Shown piece after piece: positions 15,949 to 24,140 of a stretch of DNA of 27,714 bases. This DNA is from Chloroflexota bacterium (GTDB taxonomy: Bacteria > Chloroflexota > Dehalococcoidia > Dehalococcoidales > RBG-16-60-22). The stretch's first letter is position 1. The number at the start of each line of letters is the position of its first letter. The notes under the pieces are model-generated. The model was not told the DNA's origin, did no database searches, and saw only the letters and a program-made list of their open reading frames with translations. The translations under genes were made by a program, and so were the position numbers. The DNA is taken from the NCBI GenBank assembly GCA_016190585.1, contig JACPQH010000055.1, positions 1-27,714 on the forward strand. Direction: 5' to 3'.

Positions 15949-16873
15949 TCAAGTACCTTCGATAACCCTCGATTTTCCCCGCGGCCGAGATAAAGGCGTA
16001 GCTCAGGAAAGACGCTTTTTTTTGCTGCCAGGCCCGCAGCAGGCAGAGGCCGATGCCGGGTGTCCGGAAGCTCCCCCAGGCGATATCCCGGAGCAGGCTG
16101 GCCGGGTTGCCGCGCCAGAAGAACCGGTTCATAAAAAAGACATGGTTGCGGTTGGCGTAAAAAAAGTAGCGCGCGCCGCGGCCCCGTTCCGGTCCGCCTG
16201 GCCGGGCGGCCGCTTTATGCCAGACCTTAATAGCCGGATTGACCACGACCTTGTGCCCCGCTTGCTTGACACGGAGGCATAAATCGCTTTCATAGCGGAA
16301 GCACCAGCTCTTGAGGTCGTAGACGGCGCCGTCAAAGCCGCCGACGCGCCGGAACACCTCCCCCCTTACACCCATGAAAGCCGTACGTACATGGTCTACC
16401 TCGGTAATTCCATGCCCTTCTATCAGCTTGAAGGCGGTGTTGAAGTCCCCCCGGGCGCTTATCCGGCCCGTGCCTGGCGGCAGTTGAACGGATTTTCCGA
16501 CGACCTCATCACGGCTTCTTAGCTCCATCCCGCCGGCGATGGCGATGTTCTCATCCAGCCGGAAAGTCTCGGCAAGCTCGGCGAGCTCGGTTCCCGAAAT
16601 CAGCTCGACGTCATCATCCAGCATCAGGAGGATATCTCCCCTCGCCGCCGCCGCGCCGGTATTGCAGGCGAGAAGCTGTCCCTTCATCTTGGTAGCTAAG
16701 TATCTCAGGCGGGCATCTCCCAAAGAGGCGACAGCCTCCCTTGTGCCGTCGGTTGACGGGCCGTTGTCCACGACCAGGACTTCATAGTCGGTGCAGCCCT
16801 GGCGCAGTATGGACGTCAGCGCCTGCTTCAGGTCGTCGGACCGGTTGTAAGTCGGGATTATAATCGATATCAC
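15917..16873 (-). CDS. GT2-family glycosyltransferase
   Basis: This 318-residue family 2 enzyme starts ISIIIPTYNRSDDL, then VVDNGPSTDGT with D36 (34-44), and has LMLDDDVEL (83-91) with D86-D88 as the metal/nucleotide site. GGFDGAVYDLKSWCFRYESDLCLRV (178-202) gives the aspartate/glutamate base region. HKAAARP and WRGNPASLL near the C-terminus are common in rhamnosyl- or abequosyl-type GT2 enzymes, but I would not name a sugar. It begins at GTG 16873, whose GTGA overlaps the stop of the gene upstream. The C-terminal 40 residues overlap the start of the following gene. Confidence 0.88.
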   Translation of the reverse strand: MISIIIPTYNRSDDLKQALTSILRQGCTDYEVLVVDNGPSTDGTREAVASLGDARLRYLATKMKGQLLACNTGAAAARGDILLMLDDDVELISGTELAELAETFRLDENIAIAGGMELRSRDEVVGKSVQLPPGTGRISARGDFNTAFKLIEGHGITEVDHVRTAFMGVRGEVFRRVGGFDGAVYDLKSWCFRYESDLCLRVKQAGHKVVVNPAIKVWHKAAARPGGPERGRGARYFFYANRNHVFFMNRFFWRGNPASLLRDIAWGSFRTPGIGLCLLRAWQQKKASFLSYAFISAAGKIEGYRRYLIEPEQSSNSR

Positions 16874-17985
16874 CGCAGGTACTCGAGTTCGTAGTTAAAC
16901 AATTCGGCCTGCTTTTCCCATCGTAGATTGCGGGCAAGCTCGTAGCCGTTTTCTTTAAGCTCCTCGCGCAGGTCGTTATTCTCGACCAACATGCGGACAG
17001 CTTTCTCGATGTCCGAGGTGTCATGGGGATCCACTAGGACCAGGTGCTTTTTATCTTTTACCATCTCCGTGACATCACAGTTCCGCGTCAGGATTACAGG
17101 GCAGCGCGCGGCCATGGCCTCGAATGGGGTTATAGGCCAGTGTTCAGAGAAGCTCGGCAACAGAAAAATGTGCGCGGACTTGTAAAAACGGTAGAGTTCC
17201 TCGTTGAACAGCGTCCCGGTAAAGTGGATGTCTTCTCCGCCCGTCCGGCGCGCATACTCCAGGTAGTACGGTTTGTCCGGCCCGCCGCCTATCAGCACCA
17301 ACTGATATTCAGGATGTCTTCTCTTGAAGCTGACAAAACAATCGATCACCGCCTCTGTGTTCTTAATTCTCCGCAGGAAATTGTGGACTGAGAGAATGAT
17401 CTTTTTGTCCGGGTCGACGCCGTATTTCTTCAGGAACCCAGGTGACTCAACTGTGGTATTCGAAATACGGTCGAAGTCGACGCCGTTGTGAATAACCTTG
17501 ATTCTATCTCTGTTGACGCCGGCTTCCGATAAACGATTTCCTGTCTTCTCTGAAATAGCGATGATTTTGCTCGCTTTTTCCAGTAGCAGCCGCTCCAGAG
17601 CCGGGGGATTTTTAATCCAGCGGTCGACGCCGTGGATCGTGGTAACCGCGGGCACGCCCAGGTTGATGCCGGGAATGGCGTTTATGCCCTGACCGTCGAC
17701 CACATCTAATTGTCCTCTTCGCTTTTTCAAATACCTGGTTGCCTTATTGATAAAAAATTCTTCCCAGAACCGCTTGTGATAAACCTTGTAGGGGTTGAAA
17801 TAGATCTGCAGTGGGGTGTATTTAAGACCATTTTGGTTCTGATAATGCCGGACCTTCCCCAGCGTTCCGGCGAACAGGAGCTCGACATCGGCGGACCGGG
17901 AGAGGCAGTCCGCTATACGGTGAGCCCTGGTTTCAACGCCGCCGTAGTTTATCTGGTGCAGCCAGGAAATGGATTTAACCCGCAT
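16870..17985 (-). CDS. GT4-family glycosyltransferase
   Basis: The 371-residue product has the GT4 signs HQINYGGVETRAHRIADCLS (10-29), TTIHGVDRW (115-123), KVIHNGVDFDR (163-173), ILSVHNFLRRIKN (197-209) and E281...E289 in FSEHWPITPFEAMAARCPVI. It contains no membrane segment. The gene has lower GC than its neighbours (one sampled 60-nt line near 17701 is 33%, another near 17341 is 45%), suggesting it entered by recombination. Its ATG at 17985 overlaps the stop of the upstream GT2 by 11 nt. The ribosome binding site is weak. Sugar specificity cannot be read. Confidence 0.88.
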   Translation of the reverse strand: MRVKSISWLHQINYGGVETRAHRIADCLSRSADVELLFAGTLGKVRHYQNQNGLKYTPLQIYFNPYKVYHKRFWEEFFINKATRYLKKRRGQLDVVDGQGINAIPGINLGVPAVTTIHGVDRWIKNPPALERLLLEKASKIIAISEKTGNRLSEAGVNRDRIKVIHNGVDFDRISNTTVESPGFLKKYGVDPDKKIILSVHNFLRRIKNTEAVIDCFVSFKRRHPEYQLVLIGGGPDKPYYLEYARRTGGEDIHFTGTLFNEELYRFYKSAHIFLLPSFSEHWPITPFEAMAARCPVILTRNCDVTEMVKDKKHLVLVDPHDTSDIEKAVRMLVENNDLREELKENGYELARNLRWEKQAELFNYELEYLR

Positions 17986-18943
17986 GTGTTTTTAACACCG
18001 GTCGTGCCACGCGTTTGATGATTTTTCCCGTATGGAAGCAAGCCTGCAGGGCTGGCAGGCGGCGGTTGATGGAAGCCGCAATTCGAGTCAGGCACTCCTC
18101 GTGAGTAAGCAAGCCTTTTTCGAATTTATTCAGCTCGCCAATTATAGTCCCGCCCAGTAAAACCCGAGCCGCGAGTGCGTTAATGGTCGAGAATCCTGGC
18201 TGTTTTTCTGTTACGGCTCGCGTAATGGCGTCTCGGGCCTGGCCACCGGTTATCAAACGGTGTTTGAGCCTGAGCAAGGGATCGGCAATTCTGATTTCAT
18301 ATGCCCTGGTGGCGGATAGTGACCTGTCATGCTTTCTAAACAGATATAGCGGTCTGGCCAGGTGTTTCATGCTGAACTTGCGGGAAATCCGTATCCAGTA
18401 GTCATAGTCTTCAACAAGTGATACGCCAGAATCATATTCACCGGTTTCTGCCGCGACTTCCCGCCTTAACATGAAGCACGCCCCGATGTAGTTGCCGCGC
18501 TCGAATGGCGGGAAGTCCGGGAATTTTATCGGCTTCTTCTCGGCCATTTCGTCGCTGACAGAAAAATAGTCGCAGTAAACGAAGGGGCAGTCCTGAACGG
18601 TCAAGAAGGCGACCATCTCCTCGATGGCTTGAGGTAAATACTCGTTATCGTCCGATGTCCATGTCAGAAACTCGCCCCTGGCGGCGGCGAAGCCGGTGTT
18701 CAGGGCGTGGGGGAGGCCCTTGTTTTTATCATGTTTCAGAGATTTGATTCGCGAATCTCGAAAAGAACCGATGATATCCGGCGTGTCATCGGTGGAGCCA
18801 TCGTCGACGATGATAAGCTCGATATTGGAGTACGTCTGGTTCAGGCAGCTTTCGATGGACTGGCGGAGATACCTCGCGCCGTTGTAGGTCGGCAGCACGA
18901 TGCTGACCAGCGCCTGTCCCCTTACTTCGCTATTTTTCGCCAT
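17975..18943 (-). CDS. GT2-family glycosyltransferase
   Basis: From ATG 18943 the product has 322 residues: VSIVLPTYNGARYLRQSI (13-30), VDDGSTDDTPD (46-56) and the acidic motif TSDDNEYLP (96-104) with D98-D99, followed by GVSLVEDYDYWIRISRKF, the usual catalytic-base segment. It is a typical inverting family 2 transferase. The frame is open further upstream, but that stretch lies inside the preceding gene's C-terminus; ATG 18943 gives a 14-nt overlap. The last 80 residues are helical and unassigned. GC is somewhat lower than the locus average. Confidence 0.88.
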   Translation of the reverse strand: MAKNSEVRGQALVSIVLPTYNGARYLRQSIESCLNQTYSNIELIIVDDGSTDDTPDIIGSFRDSRIKSLKHDKNKGLPHALNTGFAAARGEFLTWTSDDNEYLPQAIEEMVAFLTVQDCPFVYCDYFSVSDEMAEKKPIKFPDFPPFERGNYIGACFMLRREVAAETGEYDSGVSLVEDYDYWIRISRKFSMKHLARPLYLFRKHDRSLSATRAYEIRIADPLLRLKHRLITGGQARDAITRAVTEKQPGFSTINALAARVLLGGTIIGELNKFEKGLLTHEECLTRIAASINRRLPALQACFHTGKIIKRVARPVLKTHAG

Positions 18944-21125
18944 AGGTGAACAGCAGGTAGCCCTGGTTAAGTTTCTCGACCTCGGCCGCGTCCAGGCTGT
19001 CAAAGAAATCGCTCGCCTCCTTGCCCGGGCTCCAGAACTCCGCGGCGTGATGGAGCCCCACGGAGTACTCCACTATATTTTTCAGCCCGGCCTTCTCGAA
19101 GAGGTCCTTCATCGTGAATTTCGGGGCTTCTTTGCCGTAAGGCCACGAGCCTGCCTGCTCCCTCTTGAACTTGCCGATGCGGTAAAACAGGGAAGCGGCG
19201 TTCGGGACCAGCGCCATGACGCCCTTACGGCCGACCCGCGCCGACTCCTTTAAAACATGGATAATCTGCTCGTCGGTGAAGTGTTCGAGGAGGCCGCTGC
19301 TCCAGACCCAGGCCACCGCGCCGTCCGCGAGCGGTATGCTGTCCAGGACGTTTTGCCGGTAAAAGCTGGCCTTGATCTCCAGCTCCCGGAGGAGCTTCCC
19401 GGCGAAACCCAGGTTCTCCGCCGAGTAGTCGAGAAGGTGCGGCACGCGGCCGTATCGCCCGAGGATGGCCGAGAGCTCGCCGGTGCCGCTGCCCAGCTCC
19501 AGCATGGCGTCGCCGGAGGAGGAGTGCTGTAAAAGGGGTTTACACCAGGCCGGAAAGAGGTTGCTCTTTATTCTGTCGGTGACCGGCTTGACGTTACTGT
19601 CCCCGGTTAATACTGTGTGCCGTTCGCTAGCGTTAAGGACTGTCGCGCCCCGTATTCCCATCCAGGCCAGGAACAGGCCGTCGGCCTGATGCCCGTTGTA
19701 GCCGATCTCCTCGGCACGCACGTCATGGCAGTACTGGCCGAGCGTTGTGATAATATTCGACTTATCGAACCATTGCTCGAACTCGGTAATACCGGCATCT
19801 TTTATCTTCTCTATGTTCTTGTCAACGATGACAATTCTGCCGTTGTCCTTCAACACCCGGCACAGCTCTTCGATGGCCCGCTCGGTCCTGATGGTGTGCT
19901 CCAGCGCCTCGATACAGAACACGCCGTCGAAGGCGCCCCCGTCGTAAGGCAGGTTGAGGATGCTCCCCTGTTTAGTAATGATAGAAGCCGGGACTTCCTG
20001 GAGAAGCTCCTCAGAGATATCAAGGCCGTGCACCTCGGCGCCAGGGTAGCGCTCCTTGAGCTTCGCGGCGAACCGGCCTTTCCCGCAGCCGGCGTCAAGT
20101 ATTTTCTTCCCGGTCATGTCGCCGAGGTGTTCCGCCACCTTGCCCAATCTCCCGTCATCCGGCGCGACCTCTCTCGGGAAAATACCGGCGTTACGGTCGA
20201 AGGACGAGGCAATCATAAGGTGGACGGCGTCGAGAAAGAATTTGTTCGCCCAGCCAATCTCCTCGCGGGGGAAATAGGCCGCCTCGCGCCCGTAGCTCCC
20301 GTAGAAGCCGCCCGAGGGGTTCTGCATGGAGCACAGGTAACGCACCGCCCTGTCGGCTGCCCCATACATACCGAGCTTGTACCCGATAATGGCGAGCTGG
20401 GCGACGCCGGTGGAGCAGTCCCACTTTACGTTCGGGAAGGCGGGTATGCCGCCCTCTTTCGATTGGCGGGAAAAGATCTTCTTTACCAGGGGGCGGACAA
20501 ACTCCGCCTCGCCCATGTCGATAAGGCCGTCAATGATGTAAGCGAGAAAGTGGGTTAGAGGTTTATCTTCCAGGATGCCCGGCAGGTTTTTGTAGTGTGC
20601 CAGCGACCGCCCGGCGGCGGCCAGGTAGTCCGGCCGATCAAAGGCCCGGGCCGCCGCAATTAAAGCTGGCAGGGCAAAAACGTGTATCCCTTCAACAATG
20701 GATGCTCCATATGGGGAAGGAATTCCGCCGTCTTCGCTTATGAGAGACGCCAGATAATCGGCGGCCTTCAGGGCGAACGGTCTGAACCGGGGCCAGTGCC
20801 GGGAAGCCGCGAGCAGACCCCTGAGGGCCTGGCCGGTGTCAAAGGGGTATTTCCGACCATCCGGCCCGGCAAAGGCGCCGTCAGGCTGCTGCACCCAGGC
20901 AAGGTAGTCCGCGTACCGCTCCGCGAGCCGGGTTTCCCCGGCGTCAAGCAGGGTGGGGATAAGATAGCCGGTGACCTCCGGGTAGGGCGCGCGCTGCCGG
21001 GAGCTTATGACGACGCCCTGATCGGGAACCGTATTCTCCCTGAGCCAGTTGAGGGCGCGGTTGTAGGCGGAGATGATGCCAGACTTTGTCGAGTATTTTG
21101 GTGAATTGAAATTGAGCACCTTCAT
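18930..21125 (-). CDS. Three-domain fusion: alpha/alpha-toroid plus two SAM methyltransferases
   Basis: The 731-residue product has three regions. Residues about 17-310 contain repeated helical units with Q/E-x-D/S-G-G turns: QQPDGAF (79-85), SEDGGIPSP (130-138), SKEGGIPAF (222-230) and QNPSGGFYGSYG (268-279), resembling squalene-cyclase/prenyltransferase-type toroids. Residues about 325-490 are a class I methyltransferase with ILDAGCGKGRF (342-352) and FDGVFCIEALEHT (399-411). Residues about 525-731 hold a second one with MLELGSGTGEL (541-551) and WSSGLLEHF (608-616). No frameshift or internal start suggests separate genes. ATG 21125 overlaps the upstream stop as ATGA. It probably modifies sugars or a lipid carrier, perhaps by double methylation, but the toroid's role is unknown. 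The first 60-70 bases of the gene are AT-rich like the gene upstream, then GC rises. Confidence 0.8.
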   Translation of the reverse strand: MKVLNFNSPKYSTKSGIISAYNRALNWLRENTVPDQGVVISSRQRAPYPEVTGYLIPTLLDAGETRLAERYADYLAWVQQPDGAFAGPDGRKYPFDTGQALRGLLAASRHWPRFRPFALKAADYLASLISEDGGIPSPYGASIVEGIHVFALPALIAAARAFDRPDYLAAAGRSLAHYKNLPGILEDKPLTHFLAYIIDGLIDMGEAEFVRPLVKKIFSRQSKEGGIPAFPNVKWDCSTGVAQLAIIGYKLGMYGAADRAVRYLCSMQNPSGGFYGSYGREAAYFPREEIGWANKFFLDAVHLMIASSFDRNAGIFPREVAPDDGRLGKVAEHLGDMTGKKILDAGCGKGRFAAKLKERYPGAEVHGLDISEELLQEVPASIITKQGSILNLPYDGGAFDGVFCIEALEHTIRTERAIEELCRVLKDNGRIVIVDKNIEKIKDAGITEFEQWFDKSNIITTLGQYCHDVRAEEIGYNGHQADGLFLAWMGIRGATVLNASERHTVLTGDSNVKPVTDRIKSNLFPAWCKPLLQHSSSGDAMLELGSGTGELSAILGRYGRVPHLLDYSAENLGFAGKLLRELEIKASFYRQNVLDSIPLADGAVAWVWSSGLLEHFTDEQIIHVLKESARVGRKGVMALVPNAASLFYRIGKFKREQAGSWPYGKEAPKFTMKDLFEKAGLKNIVEYSVGLHHAAEFWSPGKEASDFFDSLDAAEVEKLNQGYLLFTYGEK

Positions 21126-22700
21126 TTTTTCTGGAGCAGCTCTTTCAACATTGATATCTGATTTCTCTTCTCCCGGCTGATAAGATCGAGGTCTGGTTTT
21201 ATCAACTCGCTGGTTATAGCTGAAGCGCCAATCCTGTCAAACAGCGCGGCGCGCGGGCTTTTAGAATACAACCTTGCGAGGTTGCCGAAAGCCAGAGTGG
21301 CTAAACAGGCATGGACTCTATCGGAATATGTCGCATAAGTATTCGCGTAGAGGTTGATATAATCATCTGGCAAATCCGAGACGAGGGTATCCTTATGGCC
21401 GGTCAAGGGTTTCACATTCTTTGACCTATTTAACATCAATTTAAGACCGGCGCGCAGGGCCCTTTCCCTTCTCGGTTTTACCAGTATCTGGTCACATGAA
21501 TGTTTAGTCCTGATGATTCTCCGTTGAGGATTCTCCGCCGGGGGCTCTTCAGATGAATCGAAATTAAAAACTATAAAATCTTTGATTCTTAACGGGGCCG
21601 GAATAAAAGCCTGCGGTAAAAAAAAAGCGCAGTCGATACCGTTAAACGATTTGGTGAAACAATCTTTATAATTGAGAAAACTCGCTTCATCCCTGGATAT
21701 AAAACCGACGACGTTAACGGAACCCAGGAAGTTTTTAAAGTTTTCGATCTCCTGGCTCGTGTAGCTCGCGCCCCCGCAGCCATTCAGGATTATCTTAACC
21801 CCCCGCCGGGACAGCTTTTCGATGACCGGGCCTTCAACCTCAATGAACTCGTCGCACAGGTTCATTCCGGAAACCACCACAAAGTCAACCTCGATCAGCT
21901 CGGCGAGGTCTATTGAAGCGTCCATGTCTATCTCATGGAGCTTGTATAGCCACCGGGGCAACTCACTCGCCATGAATACCCTGGCTCCGGGCGCCGCGGC
22001 CTTGATGGTGTACATCGACCCGTAATCAATGAAAGCGTTACCGATATTTGTCGGCCAGCAGGCGCCGTAGTACAGGATGTTCATTGCGTAACTTCCCAGG
22101 TCTGCCGTAGCTTCAAATAGCCCCTCGTGTGATCGGCTCTTTCGACAAGTATTTTCTGCTCAAGGTCCTTCCATTCAAGGACGTTAGCCTCGTCTTGCTC
22201 ACAAACGACGACCGCGCAGTGGTAGGAATCGACAGGGAGGTCCAGGGGGTCGACGATAACCCTGACAATCCCTCGACCCTTGATATCCGGCAGGCTGATC
22301 CCTTCATATGAATTCCAAAGGCCGGTGAATAGACCTGAATCGTTATAAAAACTAATACCGAATATGGGGCTCTTGATTGTCTGTTCTGAACTGTATTCGA
22401 AGTCAATTACTAGTTTTTGACCGCTCACTATCTTTTCGGCACGTTCGCCCTTGCCATTTTTGAAAGTGACCCCTTTTATGATACCGTTACCCAGGTAATT
22501 TATTGTCTCCGGGCGCGTCAGGGTCCTTTGCCGGAGCAGACCGTTCAGGTAAAACGAAATCCCGGTCTCGGTCGGGCCCCAATAAACATTCTTTCCCGTA
22601 TTTAGCACGAGGCATTGTCCCGTATATTCCCGGATAGCATATTCGTTATGGGAAATAAGCACGAGCGTTATCCCGTTCTCCCGGGTCAATTCGTGGAGCT
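21100..22700. other. AT-rich island: pyruvyl transferase gene plus 3' part of wzt
   Basis: Hand counts of sampled 60-nt lines: 40% at 21601, 47% at 22141, 40% at 22321 and 22381, 45% at 22621, then 57% at 22681, 70% at 22741 and 65% at 22921. The change is within wzt just after the Walker B region. The left limit is in the first codons of the fusion gene. Limits are approximate. Confidence 0.6.
21122..22084 (-). CDS. Polysaccharide pyruvyl transferase family protein
   Basis: The 320-residue product shows the PS_pyruv_trans pattern: YGACWPTNIGNAFIDYGSM (6-24), VDFVVVSGMNLCDEF (66-80), a glycine-rich ILNGCGGA (99-106), ISRDEASF (129-136), and SDRVHACLATLAFGN (254-268) with the conserved histidine H258. 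Family members transfer pyruvate from phosphoenolpyruvate to make ketals on surface glycans, giving them charge, though some members in this superfamily have other roles. It sits directly after wzt in transcription order, with ATGA overlaps at both ends. GC is clearly lower than the locus (about 40% in sampled lines), continuous with the 3' part of wzt. Confidence 0.78.
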   Translation of the reverse strand: MNILYYGACWPTNIGNAFIDYGSMYTIKAAAPGARVFMASELPRWLYKLHEIDMDASIDLAELIEVDFVVVSGMNLCDEFIEVEGPVIEKLSRRGVKIILNGCGGASYTSQEIENFKNFLGSVNVVGFISRDEASFLNYKDCFTKSFNGIDCAFFLPQAFIPAPLRIKDFIVFNFDSSEEPPAENPQRRIIRTKHSCDQILVKPRRERALRAGLKLMLNRSKNVKPLTGHKDTLVSDLPDDYINLYANTYATYSDRVHACLATLAFGNLARLYSKSPRAALFDRIGASAITSELIKPDLDLISREKRNQISMLKELLQKK

Positions 22701-23295
22701 TCCGAAAGCACTTTATCTGGAAATCCCTGTCCCCCACCGCCAGCACCTCGTCCACCAGCAGGACGTCCGGCTCGCAGTGGACGGCCACGGCAAAGCCCAG
22801 CCGCACGTACATGCCGGAGCTGTAGTTCTTCACCGGCATATCCAGGAAATCGCCGATATCGGCGAACGCCACGATGTCATCGAACTTGCGGTCGATTTCC
22901 TTCTTGCTCATGCCCAGGATGGCGCCGTTGATGTAGATATTCTCCCGGCCCGACAGCATCGGGTGGAAGCCGGCGCCGATCTCGATGAGCGCGCCCACCC
23001 GCCCGTTTATCCGTATCTCGCCCTTGTCCGGCAGGTAGATGCCGCTCAGCATCTTGAGGATGGTGCTCTTGCCCGAGCCGTTCGGCCCGATGAGACCCAG
23101 CGTCTCGCCGCGCCTTAGCTGGAAGGAGACGTCGTTGACCGCCCAGAACTCGTCCTTACGCAGGCGGTCGGAACCGGTGCCCATGCCGAGCAGGTTCCGG
23201 CTGACGTCCTTCAGGCCGTAGAGCATCGAGGCGCGGAAGGAGCGGCAGAACTTCTTCGAGACGTGGTCGACCGATATGGCGATCTCGCTGTCCAT
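22081..23295 (-). CDS. wzt: Polysaccharide ABC exporter ATPase with C-terminal glycan-recognition domain
   Basis: The 404-residue product has an ATPase domain at about 1-235 with Walker A GPNGSGKST (70-78), signature YSSGM (158-162), Walker B VLLVDE (178-183) and H-loop LISHN with H216. Residues about 240-404 form a Wzt_C-type beta-sandwich (FKNGKGERAEKIVSGQKLVI, then SPIFGISFYNDSG). By analogy with O-antigen Wzt proteins this domain recognises the terminal residue of the finished chain. It pairs with the permease gene just upstream. ATG 23295 was preferred to GTG 23298 because GGAGAGG is 5 nt from ATG; the start overlaps the permease stop (TGATG). Base composition changes abruptly near 22700, about residue 190-200, from about 65-70% to 40-47% GC. 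Confidence 0.92.
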   Translation of the reverse strand: MDSEIAISVDHVSKKFCRSFRASMLYGLKDVSRNLLGMGTGSDRLRKDEFWAVNDVSFQLRRGETLGLIGPNGSGKSTILKMLSGIYLPDKGEIRINGRVGALIEIGAGFHPMLSGRENIYINGAILGMSKKEIDRKFDDIVAFADIGDFLDMPVKNYSSGMYVRLGFAVAVHCEPDVLLVDEVLAVGDRDFQIKCFRKLHELTRENGITLVLISHNEYAIREYTGQCLVLNTGKNVYWGPTETGISFYLNGLLRQRTLTRPETINYLGNGIIKGVTFKNGKGERAEKIVSGQKLVIDFEYSSEQTIKSPIFGISFYNDSGLFTGLWNSYEGISLPDIKGRGIVRVIVDPLDLPVDSYHCAVVVCEQDEANVLEWKDLEQKILVERADHTRGYLKLRQTWEVTQ

Positions 23296-24140
23296 CACAG
23301 CCTCTCCGCCAGCCGCATCTCGGTCAGCTTGAATATCATCCAGGAACCGATAAAGACCGCGACGGCCAGCAGCGCCGACCAGGCAAAGCCGCGGATTTCC
23401 AGCTCGCCCGCCCCGATTAGCAGGTCCCGGGGCACGGCCACCAGGTAGTACAGCGGGTTATAGCGGGTGACATCGGCGATGACGCCCAGGGCCGGCTTGA
23501 CGTAGAGTACCGGCGTCAGGAACATGAGGAAGGTGACCAGGACGGAGATGCCGAAACCGACATCCCGGATAATCACGTTCAGCAGCGCGAGCAGGAGCCC
23601 GAGGCCGACTGTCATCAGCAGCAGCGGTATCATCGCCAGGGGCACCAGCAGGGCGGTCACCGGCGGCGCGGCCCGGTACAGGCCGAACAGGACGATGACC
23701 AGCGTGATTTGCAATAGCGACGGGATGATGCCCTGCGCCGCCGAGGAAAACACCAGCGCTTCCCGCGGGAACTTGATCTTGGTTATCATCGTGCCGCCGC
23801 CCACCAGTGAGCCGGCGCTCAGCGTCAGCCCCAGCGAGAAGACCTGCCAGCAGGCCGTCCCCGCCACGGCGAACACCGGGTAAGGCACCGTGGTCTCGCC
23901 GACATCCAGCACGCCGCCGCTGTTGAGGAAGATGAAGGTGCCGACGCCCATCAGCGGCACGATAAGCATCCAGAAGATCCCGAGCAGCGACTGCCGGTAG
24001 GTGCCGCGGAAGTTCCGGCGGAAGAGCTGCTGGATGAGCCAGCGGTTGTCGAAGGCCTCGGCGAACATGCCCCTGACCAGGAGCATGACGCCCTGCCTGA
24101 CCGGTTTATCGGGGAAGTACCTGGTCGAGGTCTTGTTCAT
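23295..24140 (-). CDS. wzm: Polysaccharide ABC exporter permease
   Basis: The 281-residue ABC-2 type permease has a polar N-terminal lead with LIQQLFRRNFRGTYRQSLLG (35-54), the amphipathic entry of the Wzm/TagG family, followed by about six membrane segments (for example 55-73, 92-113, 131-155, 165-190, 195-216 and 252-273). TRYNPLYYLVAVPRDLLIG (226-244) is the conserved re-entrant region before the last helix. It would form the membrane channel with the Wzt ATPase and export the finished, lipid-linked glycan. Its ATG overlaps the upstream gene as ATGA, and its stop overlaps wzt. High GC agrees with the conserved backbone of the locus. Confidence 0.93.
   Translation of the reverse strand: MNKTSTRYFPDKPVRQGVMLLVRGMFAEAFDNRWLIQQLFRRNFRGTYRQSLLGIFWMLIVPLMGVGTFIFLNSGGVLDVGETTVPYPVFAVAGTACWQVFSLGLTLSAGSLVGGGTMITKIKFPREALVFSSAAQGIIPSLLQITLVIVLFGLYRAAPPVTALLVPLAMIPLLLMTVGLGLLLALLNVIIRDVGFGISVLVTFLMFLTPVLYVKPALGVIADVTRYNPLYYLVAVPRDLLIGAGELEIRGFAWSALLAVAVFIGSWMIFKLTEMRLAERL

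Noticed and set aside
19617..20558. 313-codon plus-strand frame opposite the fusion gene
   Set aside because: It mirrors the codon bias of the minus-strand fusion, has no recognisable domain, and would contradict three sets of conserved motifs on the other strand.
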